This document shows positions 29,434-36,676 of a DNA stretch of 64,000 nucleotides, piece by piece. The stretch comes from Planctomycetota bacterium. GTDB taxonomy: Bacteria > Planctomycetota > B15-G4. The stretch's first letter is position 1, and every line of letters starts with the position of its first letter. The notes beneath the pieces were generated by a model. That model had not been told where the DNA came from, ran no database searches, and saw only the letters and a program-made list of their open reading frames with translations. The DNA is taken from the NCBI GenBank assembly GCA_020638905.1, contig JACKHP010000005.1:1-64000 (forward strand), read 5' to 3'. A program made the position numbers and the translations under genes.

Positions 29434-31532
29434 GACGCCGCGACCTTCTTCGAACCCGGGCTCGCGCCGTCGCTGCCGACGCGTGCCCCGTCGGACGTGG
29501 CGCCGTGCGTGCCGTTGCCGCTGGCGGCGTCGCCGTCGGAGCCGTTGCCGTTCGCGTCGCCGTTGCTGCCGTCGTCCTCGCTCTCGACGAGGTCGTCCTC
29601 GCGCACGGCCGCGACCTCGCGCGCCGTGAGGTAGGTGTGGCTCTGCAGCCCGTCGAGCAGGTCGCGGCGCACCTTGCCCGCGTCCTCTCCCGAGAGCTGG
29701 CCGCCGCGGACGAGGCGCTCGAGCGCGCGGTCGTAGCGGTCGAGCAGCCAGGCCTCGCCGTAGCCGACCCACGAGAGCACCTTCGCGACGGGCTCGCCGC
29801 GCACGCGATCGACCAGGAAGGCCTTGCCCTTGCCGTCGAAGTCGACGTGCACCGTGTCGGTGTCGCCGAACAGGTTGTGCAGGTCGCCGAGGATCTCCTG
29901 GTACGCGCCGACGAAGAAGATCGCCAGGCGGTAGCTCTCGCCCTCGCGCAGCCGGTGCACCTCGAGCGCCGGCTTCACGTCGCGCAGGTCGGGGAAACGG
30001 TCGATCTTGCCATCGCTGTCGCAGGTCAGGTCGCCCAGCACCGCGCGCCGCGTCGGCTCTTCGTTCAGCCGCCGGATCGGGACGACCGGGAAGATCTGTC
30101 CGATGGCCCAGCTGTCGGGCACCGACTGGAACACCGAGAAGTTGCAGAAGTACGTGTCGGCCAGGCTCTCCTCGAGGTGCGCCAGGTCCTCCGGGACGGC
30201 GTCCATCGCGCGCGCCACCTTGGCCACCCGGTCGCACGTCGCGAAGTACAGGTTCTCGCACAGCGCGCGCGTACGCAGGTCGACGAGCCCGAGGCCGAAG
30301 CGCGTGAGCATCTCGTCGCGCAGGCTCATCGCGTCGTGGAAGACCTCGAGCACCGTCTTCGCCGAGAGGTTCGCCAGGTTCTCGCGGAACAGCGTGACGA
30401 TCTCGTGCTCGTCGTCGCCCGCGTCCTCGACGTGGCCGTCGAGCGAGAGACGCGCGGCGCCGGTGACCTCGACGACCATCATCGAGTGGTGCGCGACGAG
30501 CGCGCGTCCCGACTCGGTGACGATGTCGGGCGAGGGCATGTCGGCCTTCTCGCACGCGTCGTGGATGTGCCAGACGACGTCGTTCGCGTACTCTTGTTCG
30601 GTGTAGTTCATCGAGGACGAGAAGTTCGTGCGGCTGCCGTCGTAGTCGACCGCCAGGCCGCCACCCACGTCGAACAGGTCGAGCGGACACCCGAGCTGGC
30701 GCAGCTCGACGAACAGGCGTCCCGCCTCGCGCAGCGCGGCCTTCCACGGACGGATGGCCGTGATCTGGCTGCCGAGATGGAAGTGCAGCAGGCGCACGCG
30801 CTCGAGCAACCCGACGTCGCGCAGCCAGTCGACGCCGTCGACGAGCTGCTGCGGCGAGAGCCCGAACTTGGCCCGGTCGCCGGTCGACTTGGCCCAGCGT
30901 CCCGTGCCCTTCGACGCGAGGCGCGCGCGCAGGCCGAGGAACGGCGCCGCGCCCTTGCCCTGCTGCTTCACGACACGGTGGATCGTCTCGATCTCGGACG
31001 GCTTCTCGATCACGACCACGACCTCGTGTCCGAGGCGCACGGCGAGCGTCGCCATCTGGATGTAGGTCTCGTCCTTGTAGCCGTTGCAGATCACCAGGCT
31101 GGGACGGTCGAGCAGCGCCACGACCGCCATGAGCTCGGGCTTGCTGCCGACCTCGAGTCCCAGGCCGACGCTGCTGCCCGCGTCGATCAGCTCCTCGACC
31201 ACGTGCCGCTGCTGGTTGACCTTGATCGGGTACACGGGACGGTAGCGACCGCCGTAGCCGATCTCCTTGCTCGCCTGGGCGAAGGCGTTCGCGAGGCTGC
31301 GTACGCGGTGCCCGAGGATGCCGTCGAAGCGCACGAGCAGCGGCAACGACATGCCCTGCCGACGCGCCATCTCGACGATCTCGTCGAGCCGCTCGTTCGG
31401 ACCCTCGGGGCCCTCGGGCTGCACGCGCAGGAATCCCTCGGGGTCGATCGAGACGTACGGAGCGCCCCAGCCGCCGATGTTGTAGAGGTCGAAGCTCTTG
31501 TCGACGGACCAGCTCTGCTTGGGAGAGGCCAT
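29430..31532 (-). CDS. speA: Biosynthetic arginine decarboxylase
   Basis: The 700-residue fold-type III PLP enzyme decarboxylates arginine to agmatine. Lys104 in YPIKVNQQRH is the expected Schiff-base lysine. Other landmarks are EVGSKPELMAV, LLHFHLGSQI, FDVGGGLAVDYDGS, ESGRALVAHH and the C-terminal LTCDSDGKIDRF with the catalytic cysteine. The ATG at 31532 begins the usual SpeA N-terminus (WSVDKSFDLYNIGGWG). The last 45-50 residues are a low-complexity Gly/Asn/Ser/Asp tail ending in GSKKVAAS, not expected in SpeA and probably disordered. The gene heads a two-gene unit with add. Arginine released from cyanophycin could feed this enzyme, but that link is inferred. Confidence 0.95.
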   Translation of the reverse strand: MASPKQSWSVDKSFDLYNIGGWGAPYVSIDPEGFLRVQPEGPEGPNERLDEIVEMARRQGMSLPLLVRFDGILGHRVRSLANAFAQASKEIGYGGRYRPVYPIKVNQQRHVVEELIDAGSSVGLGLEVGSKPELMAVVALLDRPSLVICNGYKDETYIQMATLAVRLGHEVVVVIEKPSEIETIHRVVKQQGKGAAPFLGLRARLASKGTGRWAKSTGDRAKFGLSPQQLVDGVDWLRDVGLLERVRLLHFHLGSQITAIRPWKAALREAGRLFVELRQLGCPLDLFDVGGGLAVDYDGSRTNFSSSMNYTEQEYANDVVWHIHDACEKADMPSPDIVTESGRALVAHHSMMVVEVTGAARLSLDGHVEDAGDDEHEIVTLFRENLANLSAKTVLEVFHDAMSLRDEMLTRFGLGLVDLRTRALCENLYFATCDRVAKVARAMDAVPEDLAHLEESLADTYFCNFSVFQSVPDSWAIGQIFPVVPIRRLNEEPTRRAVLGDLTCDSDGKIDRFPDLRDVKPALEVHRLREGESYRLAIFFVGAYQEILGDLHNLFGDTDTVHVDFDGKGKAFLVDRVRGEPVAKVLSWVGYGEAWLLDRYDRALERLVRGGQLSGEDAGKVRRDLLDGLQSHTYLTAREVAAVREDDLVESEDDGSNGDANGNGSDGDAASGNGTHGATSDGARVGSDGASPGSKKVAAS

Positions 31533-31664
31533 GACTTCCCTCGATGGGTCCGGGTGTCCCGGCGGCGTGCCGCGGTCCTGCGCGACGGGCCGCGGACTAT
31601 AGCAAAGGGTGCCGCGGCGGATCGCGCTACCCTGGAGCCGTTCCGGTTCCGAAGAGATCCCGTC

Positions 31665-32873
31665 ATGGGCCGTCCGCCGTCGGCCGCGCTGCTGGCCGTC
31701 ACGCTCCTGTCCGCCGCCACGGCACCGCCCGTGACCGCTACCGAAGCGTCCTTCCCGGCGCCGCCCGGACCACCGATGCTCGCGGCGCCGGCCGTCGTGC
31801 CGCGCGCGGCACCCGTCGCGGCCGCGCTCCCCGGCGACCCCCAGGTGCGTCCCGGCGAGTGGAACCCGAAGAAGGCCCCGCCCGGCTGGGTCGTGCTCGA
31901 GACCGAGCACTACCAGGTCCAGAGCCAGATCGGACGCGAGAAGGCCGAGCGCCTGGCGGAGCACCTCGAGGCGATGCTCGACGTCTACCGCGAGATGCTG
32001 CCCTTCCGGAAGAAGCTGCCGCACTTCGTGCTGAAGGTCTTCCGCGGACACGACGAGTTCGCCGAGTACTACCCGCGCGGCGCCGCCGGCACGGCCGCGT
32101 ACTACGACCAGTCGAACAAGGAGCTCGTCGGCTACGACTCCGGCGTGCTGCTCGGCGTGCGCGACATCCCGGCACGCGTGCGGCTCGCGTCGGGACTCGA
32201 CGTCGACCTCGTGCCGACCGAGCGCGCGCGCCTCGACGAGCTGTTCGAGCAGATCACGGACGCCTACACGTTCGACCTCGCCGCGGTGCTCTCGCACGAG
32301 GGCTGGCACCAGTACTTCCACTTCTACACCGTGAGCTGGGTCAGGATGCCGTCATGGCTCGACGAGGGCGTGGGCGACTACTTCTTCACCGCGAAGCGCG
32401 GCGAAGACGGGCGCTACCACCTCGGTGCGATGAACGACTACCGCATGCGACGCCTGCACATGGCGTTCGACGAGGGCACCACCGTCCCGTTCTGGCGCAT
32501 GCTCGAGTTCGAGCAGTCCGACTACTACAGCAACCCGTCGGTGTTCTACGCACAGGGCTGGTCGATGGTGCAGTTCCTGATGCAGAACGAGGACCCGCAC
32601 CTGCGGCAGCTCATCCCGAAGCTCATCGAGGACTTCAAGGACAACAAGAACTTCAAGAAGGCCACCGACAAGGCCTTCAAGGGCATCGACCTGCACGACC
32701 TCGACGAGCGCTGGATCCTCTGGGTGGCGACCACCGAGGTGAGCGATCCGCTGGCCGACCTGGCGCGCGAGTTCGGTGACAGGATCCCGCCCGAGGCGCT
32801 CGAGACCGAAGACGCATGGCGCTCCCTCTACGCCTGGCACCTCGCCCGGCTGGCCGAACCCGAGGACGGGTGA
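31665..32873 (+). CDS. Secreted DUF1570-like HExxH protein
   Basis: This 402-residue protein carries a signal peptide (about residues 1-25) and a proline/alanine-rich linker (about 26-60). It then has a gluzincin-like domain with His211-Glu212-x-x-His215 (LSHEGWHQYFHF) and a third ligand Glu234 in PSWLDEGVGDYF. The N-terminal half (WVVLETEHYQVQSQ, then AEHLEAMLDVYREML) matches the DUF1570-type metallopeptidase relatives common in Planctomycetota. Peptidase activity is inferred from the motif only. It is divergent from speA with 132 bases between the starts and is followed by a minus-strand tRNA gene. Confidence 0.82.
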   Translation: MGRPPSAALLAVTLLSAATAPPVTATEASFPAPPGPPMLAAPAVVPRAAPVAAALPGDPQVRPGEWNPKKAPPGWVVLETEHYQVQSQIGREKAERLAEHLEAMLDVYREMLPFRKKLPHFVLKVFRGHDEFAEYYPRGAAGTAAYYDQSNKELVGYDSGVLLGVRDIPARVRLASGLDVDLVPTERARLDELFEQITDAYTFDLAAVLSHEGWHQYFHFYTVSWVRMPSWLDEGVGDYFFTAKRGEDGRYHLGAMNDYRMRRLHMAFDEGTTVPFWRMLEFEQSDYYSNPSVFYAQGWSMVQFLMQNEDPHLRQLIPKLIEDFKDNKNFKKATDKAFKGIDLHDLDERWILWVATTEVSDPLADLAREFGDRIPPEALETEDAWRSLYAWHLARLAEPEDG

Positions 32874-33011
32874 GCGTCCGTCGACGGGCCGGCACCGGTC
32901 GGCCATCGGCCGCCCTCGGTTCGACACGCCACGCCCGGTCGCCGGTTCGCGCGGTCTCTCGGTACGCTCGACGCGTCGTCGCGGAGCGCCCTCTCGCCGA
33001 GGGGGAGAGGT

Positions 33012-33086
33012 TGGAGCGGGTGATCGGAATTGAACCGACGACAACAACGTTGGCAACGTTGTGCTCTACCACTGAGCTACACCCGC
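33012..33086 (-). tRNA. tRNA-Gly (GCC)
   Basis: A complete cloverleaf is readable on the minus strand. The acceptor stem GCGGGTG pairs with CACCCGC and the D arm is GCTC/GAGC. The anticodon stem CAACG/CGTTG encloses the loop TTGCCAA with anticodon GCC, and the T arm GTCGG TTCAATT CCGAT has one G-U pair. The discriminator base is T, followed by a genomically encoded CCA. Downstream of the start lies the alpha/beta hydrolase gene on the opposite strand. Confidence 0.97.
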
Positions 33087-33147
33087 TCTCGTGGTGTCAG
33101 GGGGAAGATTCAAGGTCATCGGCCCCCTCCTCGTCAAGGCCCAACCC

Positions 33148-34317
33148 ATGCTCGCCTGGTTCGTCTGCCGATTCGCGCCCCGCCTGCGCCCGCTGCTGGG
33201 GGTCCCGACACCCGAACTGCCCGAGCCCGCCGAGCAGGACGACCTGCGCGAACGCGCCGCCGCGGTGCTCGCCGCGCTCGACGGCCTCGTGCTGCGGCCC
33301 GAGGGCGAGCTCGATCCCTTTCGGCTGATCTTCGGCATGGGCTGCGAGGACCTCGCCGGACGCGAGGCCGACCAGGACCCGACCCTCGCCGGCGGCGGCC
33401 GCACGTGGGCGCCGTTCGGCGCCTTCCAGCCGGTCGAGATCCCGGTCGGCGACGGCCTCTCGCTGCCCGGGCGCCACTCGGTCGGACCGCCCGGCGCGCC
33501 GGTGGTGATCGTCGTGCACGGGTTGTTCGACAGCCACGCCAGCGCCTACGTCGTGCCCTACGCCGAGGCCCTGCGGCGCATGGGCTTCCACGTCGTCGCG
33601 CTCGACATGCGCGATCACGGACGCCTGCGCGGCAAGGGACGGGTGACGACGCTCGGCCTGCACGAGGGACGCGACCTGCTCGAGGCCGCGCGCGTGCTCG
33701 GCGACGCCGAGGGCGTGTCGGTCGGCATCCTCGGACTCTCGTTCGGCGGCGTCTGCGCGGTGCGCGCCGCGCACGAGGCGAGCAAGGCCGGACGTCCCGA
33801 GCTGCTGCGCGGCGGCGTGCTCACGATCGGCGCGCCGCTCGACATGCAGGAGCTGGTGGGCGCGTTCGACGACCCGTCGCGGCTGCCACGTCCCTCCTCG
33901 CTCACGGCGCGGCTCGTCCGGCGCGGGGTGCTCTCGACGCTGCGTCGACATCTCGCGCTGCGCGTCCCGCCGGGCACCTCGGTGTCCAGGGCCGGACGCG
34001 ACGCCGAGAGCTACGTGCGCGAGGTCGTGCTGCCCGCGTGTCCCGACGCCCCGCCGCTCGTCGGCAGCTTCCTGGGTCTCGTGCGCTGCACCCAGAAGAG
34101 CGTGCTGGGGACGTTGGGCGTGCCGACCGCGATCGTGCACTCCACGAACGACCCGCTCGTGCCCGTGCTGCACGCCCGGCGCGCCCGCGACGCCGCCGGA
34201 GACAACCCCTGCGTGCGCGTGCTCGAACTCCCCGAAGGCGGACACGTCGCCCTGCAGCACGTCGACCCGGCCTACACCCAAGAGCTGCTGGCGACGTTCT
34301 TCGGCGGATTGGTGTAG
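33148..34317 (+). CDS. Alpha/beta hydrolase, YheT-like
   Basis: A 389-residue alpha/beta hydrolase. The oxyanion strand VVIVVHGLFDSHAS and the following ALDMRDHG are typical. The nucleophile elbow is GLSFGG (Ser198), the acid is in HSTNDPLVPV, and the catalytic His is in EGGHVALQH. The overall plan resembles the YheT/embryogenesis-associated hydrolases. I used ATG 33148 (MLAWFVCRFAPRL) because an upstream GTG at 33091 would place coding sequence directly against the tRNA 5' end. The first 40 residues could be a membrane-associating helix. Substrate is unknown; lipid esters are common for relatives. A strong hairpin follows the stop. Confidence 0.8.
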   Translation: MLAWFVCRFAPRLRPLLGVPTPELPEPAEQDDLRERAAAVLAALDGLVLRPEGELDPFRLIFGMGCEDLAGREADQDPTLAGGGRTWAPFGAFQPVEIPVGDGLSLPGRHSVGPPGAPVVIVVHGLFDSHASAYVVPYAEALRRMGFHVVALDMRDHGRLRGKGRVTTLGLHEGRDLLEAARVLGDAEGVSVGILGLSFGGVCAVRAAHEASKAGRPELLRGGVLTIGAPLDMQELVGAFDDPSRLPRPSSLTARLVRRGVLSTLRRHLALRVPPGTSVSRAGRDAESYVREVVLPACPDAPPLVGSFLGLVRCTQKSVLGTLGVPTAIVHSTNDPLVPVLHARRARDAAGDNPCVRVLELPEGGHVALQHVDPAYTQELLATFFGGLV

Positions 34318-34358
34318 GGGGACCGCATGGTCGGCCCAGGCGCGACGCGTCGGACGAC

Positions 34359-34402
34359 GTGGGACTGCGGCCAGGTGAAGAAACACCTGGCCTCCGTCCC
34401 AC
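34359..34402 (+). terminator. Strong hairpin after alpha/beta hydrolase
   Basis: GTGGGAC (34359-34365) and GTCCCAC (34396-34402) form an outer stem. An inner perfect 9-base stem follows, GGCCAGGTG/CACCTGGCC (34369-34377 and 34384-34392), with the 6-base loop AAGAAA. The two are joined by a 3x3 internal loop. It starts 42 bases after the hydrolase stop. There is no T-run after the stem, so termination is likely but not certain. Confidence 0.6.
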
Positions 34403-34572
34403 ATCGCCCGCCGCTGCCCGCGCGGCGCTCCCTTCGCGAGAGAAAGGATGGACTGCCTGGCGGACGCGAGTCGTGCGGCGGCGTGGCGCGGCGCTCACTC
34501 CGCACGCGCGGCGTTTCACGATCATCGTGCGCGCCCACTGACCCTCGTCACGCAGCATCGCGCAGCTTCGGA

Positions 34573-34607
34573 CAGTCCTCGCCGCCTTCGGCGGCTGCGG
34601 AACTCGC
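34573..34607 (+). repeat. REP-like hairpin repeat, copy A
   Basis: A 35-base element whose stem GCCGCC/GGCGGC has a TTC loop, flanked by CAGTCCTC and TGCGGAACTCGC. It matches copy B (34943-34977, inverted) at 32 of 35 positions. Two of the three differences are at paired stem positions and restore pairing; the third lies in the loop. Confidence 0.6.
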
Positions 34608-34905
34608 AGCGCGCTGGGCATGTGCCTCGGGGCGCGCATTCCGGAGCGGGGGGAAGCTCAGCGCGCTGGGGCGCGGCTTCGCGGCGAATCGGAGAGGGCG
34701 TCGAGCGAAGGGATCTTTCGAAGCAGGTGGTGCGCGCCGCCGGGGTGAGCCTCGTGCGTGAGCATGATCGCGAAGGCTGACGACATCGAGTTGCGTGCCG
34801 GCTCGGGACGGCGCGCCGTCTCGTGTGAATCGCCGATGGCGCTGCGCTCGATACGCTGCGAGTCGGCGGGGCATGCCGGCGCGTCGTTCACGCGCCCGGC
34901 ATCGA

Positions 34906-35022
34906 GTGTGCGGACCGGAGGAGCGCAGGGGGCGATCGCCCAGCGAGTTCCGCAGGCGCCGCAGGCGCCGAGGACTGCTCGAGCGGGGCGGTCGCCCCCG
35001 AGCACCCGGAGTGTCCGCACAC
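34906..35022. other. Nested long hairpin, candidate structured RNA or cruciform
   Basis: Stems nest inside one another. P1 is GTGTGCGGA (34906-34914) with 35014-35022, 9 pairs. P2 is GGGGGCGATCGCC (34928-34940) with 34987-34999, 13 pairs including one G-U. P3 is AGT-CC with GGACT (34946-34951 with 34972-34976, one bulged T). P4 is GGCGCC/GGCGCC with a GCA loop (34955-34969). The element lies 80 bases past the thiD stop, on the 3' side of that operon. It could be a large terminator, a 3'-UTR RNA or a DNA cruciform. I do not recognise a known family. Confidence 0.5.
34943..34977 (-). repeat. REP-like hairpin repeat, copy B
   Basis: This is the inverted partner of the repeat at 34573-34607. Its stem is GGCGCC/GGCGCC with a TGC loop when read on the minus strand. 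The C-G to G-C exchange at stem positions 10 and 22 keeps the hairpin intact. It forms the tip of the longer nested hairpin at 34906-35022. Confidence 0.6.
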
Positions 35023-35064
35023 ACGGATCCCCAGCAAGCGAGCCACCGCGTGGAGTCGTCCCCC

Positions 35065-35096
35065 GACCCGCCGACCCGCCGACCCGCCGACCCGCC
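35065..35096. repeat. Four 8-base tandem repeats
   Basis: GACCCGCC is repeated four times without interruption, ending six bases before the stop codon of thiD (minus strand). It is probably a slippage-prone microsatellite in the 3' flank. I see no coding or operator role. Confidence 0.8.
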
Positions 35097-35101
35097 GAGT
35101 C

Positions 35102-35935
35102 CTACTCGGCCCCCCGGCCCTCGAACGCGACGGGCACGGTGAAGTCGAGTTGGCGACTGCCGCGGCCGATGGGACGGGCGCCCTTGATGGCGGCGGTGAC
35201 GAACTCCTTGGCGAGCTGGATCGCGTCCTCGAGCGGGGCGCCCTGGGCGAGCAGCGCGCAGATGGCGGCCGAGAGCGCGCAGCCCGTGCCGTGCACCGCG
35301 CGGCGGCGCGGGACGCGCGGCATCGCGAACAGCACGACCTCTTCCTTGGTGCCGAGGATGTCGACCGACTCCTGTCCCCCGCCGTGGCCGCCCTTCACGA
35401 GCACGTTGCGGGCGCCCTTGCGCAGCAGCGCGCGCAGCACGGGCTCGGTGTCGCGACGCACGTCGGCGCGCGACATGCCGGTCAGCTCCGCGGCTTCGTC
35501 GACGTTGGGCGTGAGCAGCGTGGCGAGCGGGACGAGCAGGCGCACGTAGGTCGCGACGTCCTCCTCGGGCAGCAGGCGTCGGCCGCTCGACGAGACGAGC
35601 ACCGGGTCGACGACGATCGGGATGTCGCGCCCGGCGAGCGGCGAGAGAGCGCGCGCGACGGCGCGCACCGAGCGTCCGTCGGGCAGCATGCCGACCTTGA
35701 CCGCCGCCGGACGCACGTCGCGCAGCAGCGCGTCGAGCTGCGCCTTGAGGTGGCCCGGGTCCATCGCGTGCACGGCATGCACGCCGGACGGCGACTGCAC
35801 CGTCCACGCGGTGGGCACGGCGGCGCCGGAGAGTCCGAAGCGCAGGAAGACCTTCAGGTCGGCCTGCAGGCCCGCGCCGCCCGAGGGGTCGGAGCCGGCG
35901 ATGGTGAGCGGCACGACGGGACGCGGCGGGCTCAT
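35102..35935 (-). CDS. thiD: HMP/HMP-phosphate kinase
   Basis: The 277-residue ribokinase-fold enzyme phosphorylates hydroxymethylpyrimidine and its phosphate in thiamin synthesis. Motifs are canonical: TIAGSDPSGGAGLQADLK at the N-terminus, VVDPVLVSSSGRRLLP, TPNVDEAAELTGM, VLVKGGHGGG and the anion-hole HGTGCALSAAICALLA. Length is normal. The start overlaps the stop of the upstream TIM-barrel gene in an ATGA. No other thiamin gene is nearby, and the 64 bases upstream of the operon are too short for a TPP riboswitch, so the gene may serve salvage. Confidence 0.94.
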   Translation of the reverse strand: MSPPRPVVPLTIAGSDPSGGAGLQADLKVFLRFGLSGAAVPTAWTVQSPSGVHAVHAMDPGHLKAQLDALLRDVRPAAVKVGMLPDGRSVRAVARALSPLAGRDIPIVVDPVLVSSSGRRLLPEEDVATYVRLLVPLATLLTPNVDEAAELTGMSRADVRRDTEPVLRALLRKGARNVLVKGGHGGGQESVDILGTKEEVVLFAMPRVPRRRAVHGTGCALSAAICALLAQGAPLEDAIQLAKEFVTAAIKGARPIGRGSRQLDFTVPVAFEGRGAE

Positions 35936-36612
35936 GGGAATCCGACTCGGCGGAGGTGTTCGAGCGCGGGTCGCAGCAGCGCCGCGTCGGGGACGGGGTC
36001 GAGATCGAGCGCGACCACGAGGCTGCGGCCGGAGAGTTCGGCGGTGCGCGCGAAATCGAGCTCGCCGAGACCGGGCGGCAATCCCGTGTCACGGCCGACG
36101 ACGTCGTCGAGGGACATGCCCACGAGGTGACCCGCGTGCGCATCGAGCCACGGCTCGTCGCCGACGCCTTGCAGGTGTGCGCGCGCAGGGCGGTGCCAGT
36201 ATCCGAGCGGGAGGGCAGCCAGGTCGTCGAGCACGAGCCCCAGCGCGTCGGGTGCCGCGAGCGGTCCGGCCGACGGCGTGAGCACGGCCAGCGCCAGCCC
36301 GGGATGCGCGCGCGCCAACGCGAACGACACGCGGCAGGCCGAGTCGACGTCGAGCTGCTCGCCGAGATCGAGCACGAGCCGACGCGCGTGCGTGCGTCGC
36401 GCGAGGGACACGCCGAGTTCGGCGTCGTCGACGTGCACGCGCACGGCCGCCACCGGCACGTCCTCGAGATCGCGCGCACGCGCCCCTCGGGACGCCACGA
36501 GCAAGACATCATCGAGCGCGCAGGCCCGCAAGGCCGCCAGGATCGCCTCTCCGTCGAGGGCGCGTTCCGCCAGGCACCCCGTCCCCAGGATCACGTCGTG
36601 CAGCACCTCCAA
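35932..36612 (-). CDS. Xylose-isomerase-like TIM-barrel protein, short
   Basis: The 226-residue protein is divergent, but its C-terminal half follows the AP-endonuclease-2/xylose isomerase-like pattern. LPLGYWHRPARAHLQG corresponds to the usual GYWHDxGHAH block, HLVGMSLDDV to the GxHLHD strand, and GLPPGLGELDF to the PGxGxxD block. Several metal-ligand positions seem changed (Arg and Pro where Asp and Gly are expected), and it is shorter than the usual 260-280, so it may be inactive or have a new activity. It shares an ATGA overlap with thiD. The first gene of the pair is only 64 bases from the divergent PDZ gene. Assignment rests on pattern memory and is moderate. Confidence 0.6.
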   Translation of the reverse strand: MEVLHDVILGTGCLAERALDGEAILAALRACALDDVLLVASRGARARDLEDVPVAAVRVHVDDAELGVSLARRTHARRLVLDLGEQLDVDSACRVSFALARAHPGLALAVLTPSAGPLAAPDALGLVLDDLAALPLGYWHRPARAHLQGVGDEPWLDAHAGHLVGMSLDDVVGRDTGLPPGLGELDFARTAELSGRSLVVALDLDPVPDAALLRPALEHLRRVGFP

Positions 36613-36676
36613 CAGCGTTCGGCGCGATGCGGTATGACCGGCTGCATCGAGCTTGGGATTCTCAGGAGACTAAACC

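Larger units (their letters stand above)
34318..35101. other. Convergent non-coding spacer rich in structure
   Basis: These 784 bases separate the hydrolase gene (plus) from thiD (minus). Frames are open here only because of GC content; none shows sensible composition or motifs. The spacer contains a long terminator-like hairpin (34359-34402), two inverted copies of a 35-base hairpin repeat (34573-34607 and 34943-34977), a nested long palindrome (34906-35022) and four copies of an 8-base tandem repeat (35065-35096). I see no transposase or tRNA-like element. Confidence 0.7.

Noticed and set aside
33091..33147. Upstream GTG start for the alpha/beta hydrolase
   Set aside because: It begins five bases from the tRNA 5' end, leaves no room for promoters, and the added residues match no family.
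34327..34761. 144-codon frame in the spacer
   Set aside because: Low complexity and Arg/Ser-rich, crosses a terminator hairpin and a repeat, and has no ribosome site.
35065..35096. CRISPR-like repeats (also at 14128-14227 and 47925-47987)
   Set aside because: Units are 8-9 bases without spacers of 25-40 bases and no cas genes lie nearby.
36613..36676. TPP riboswitch ahead of the thiD operon
   Set aside because: Only 64 bases are available and no THI-box sequence (CTGAGA / ACCTGATCTGG-like) is present.
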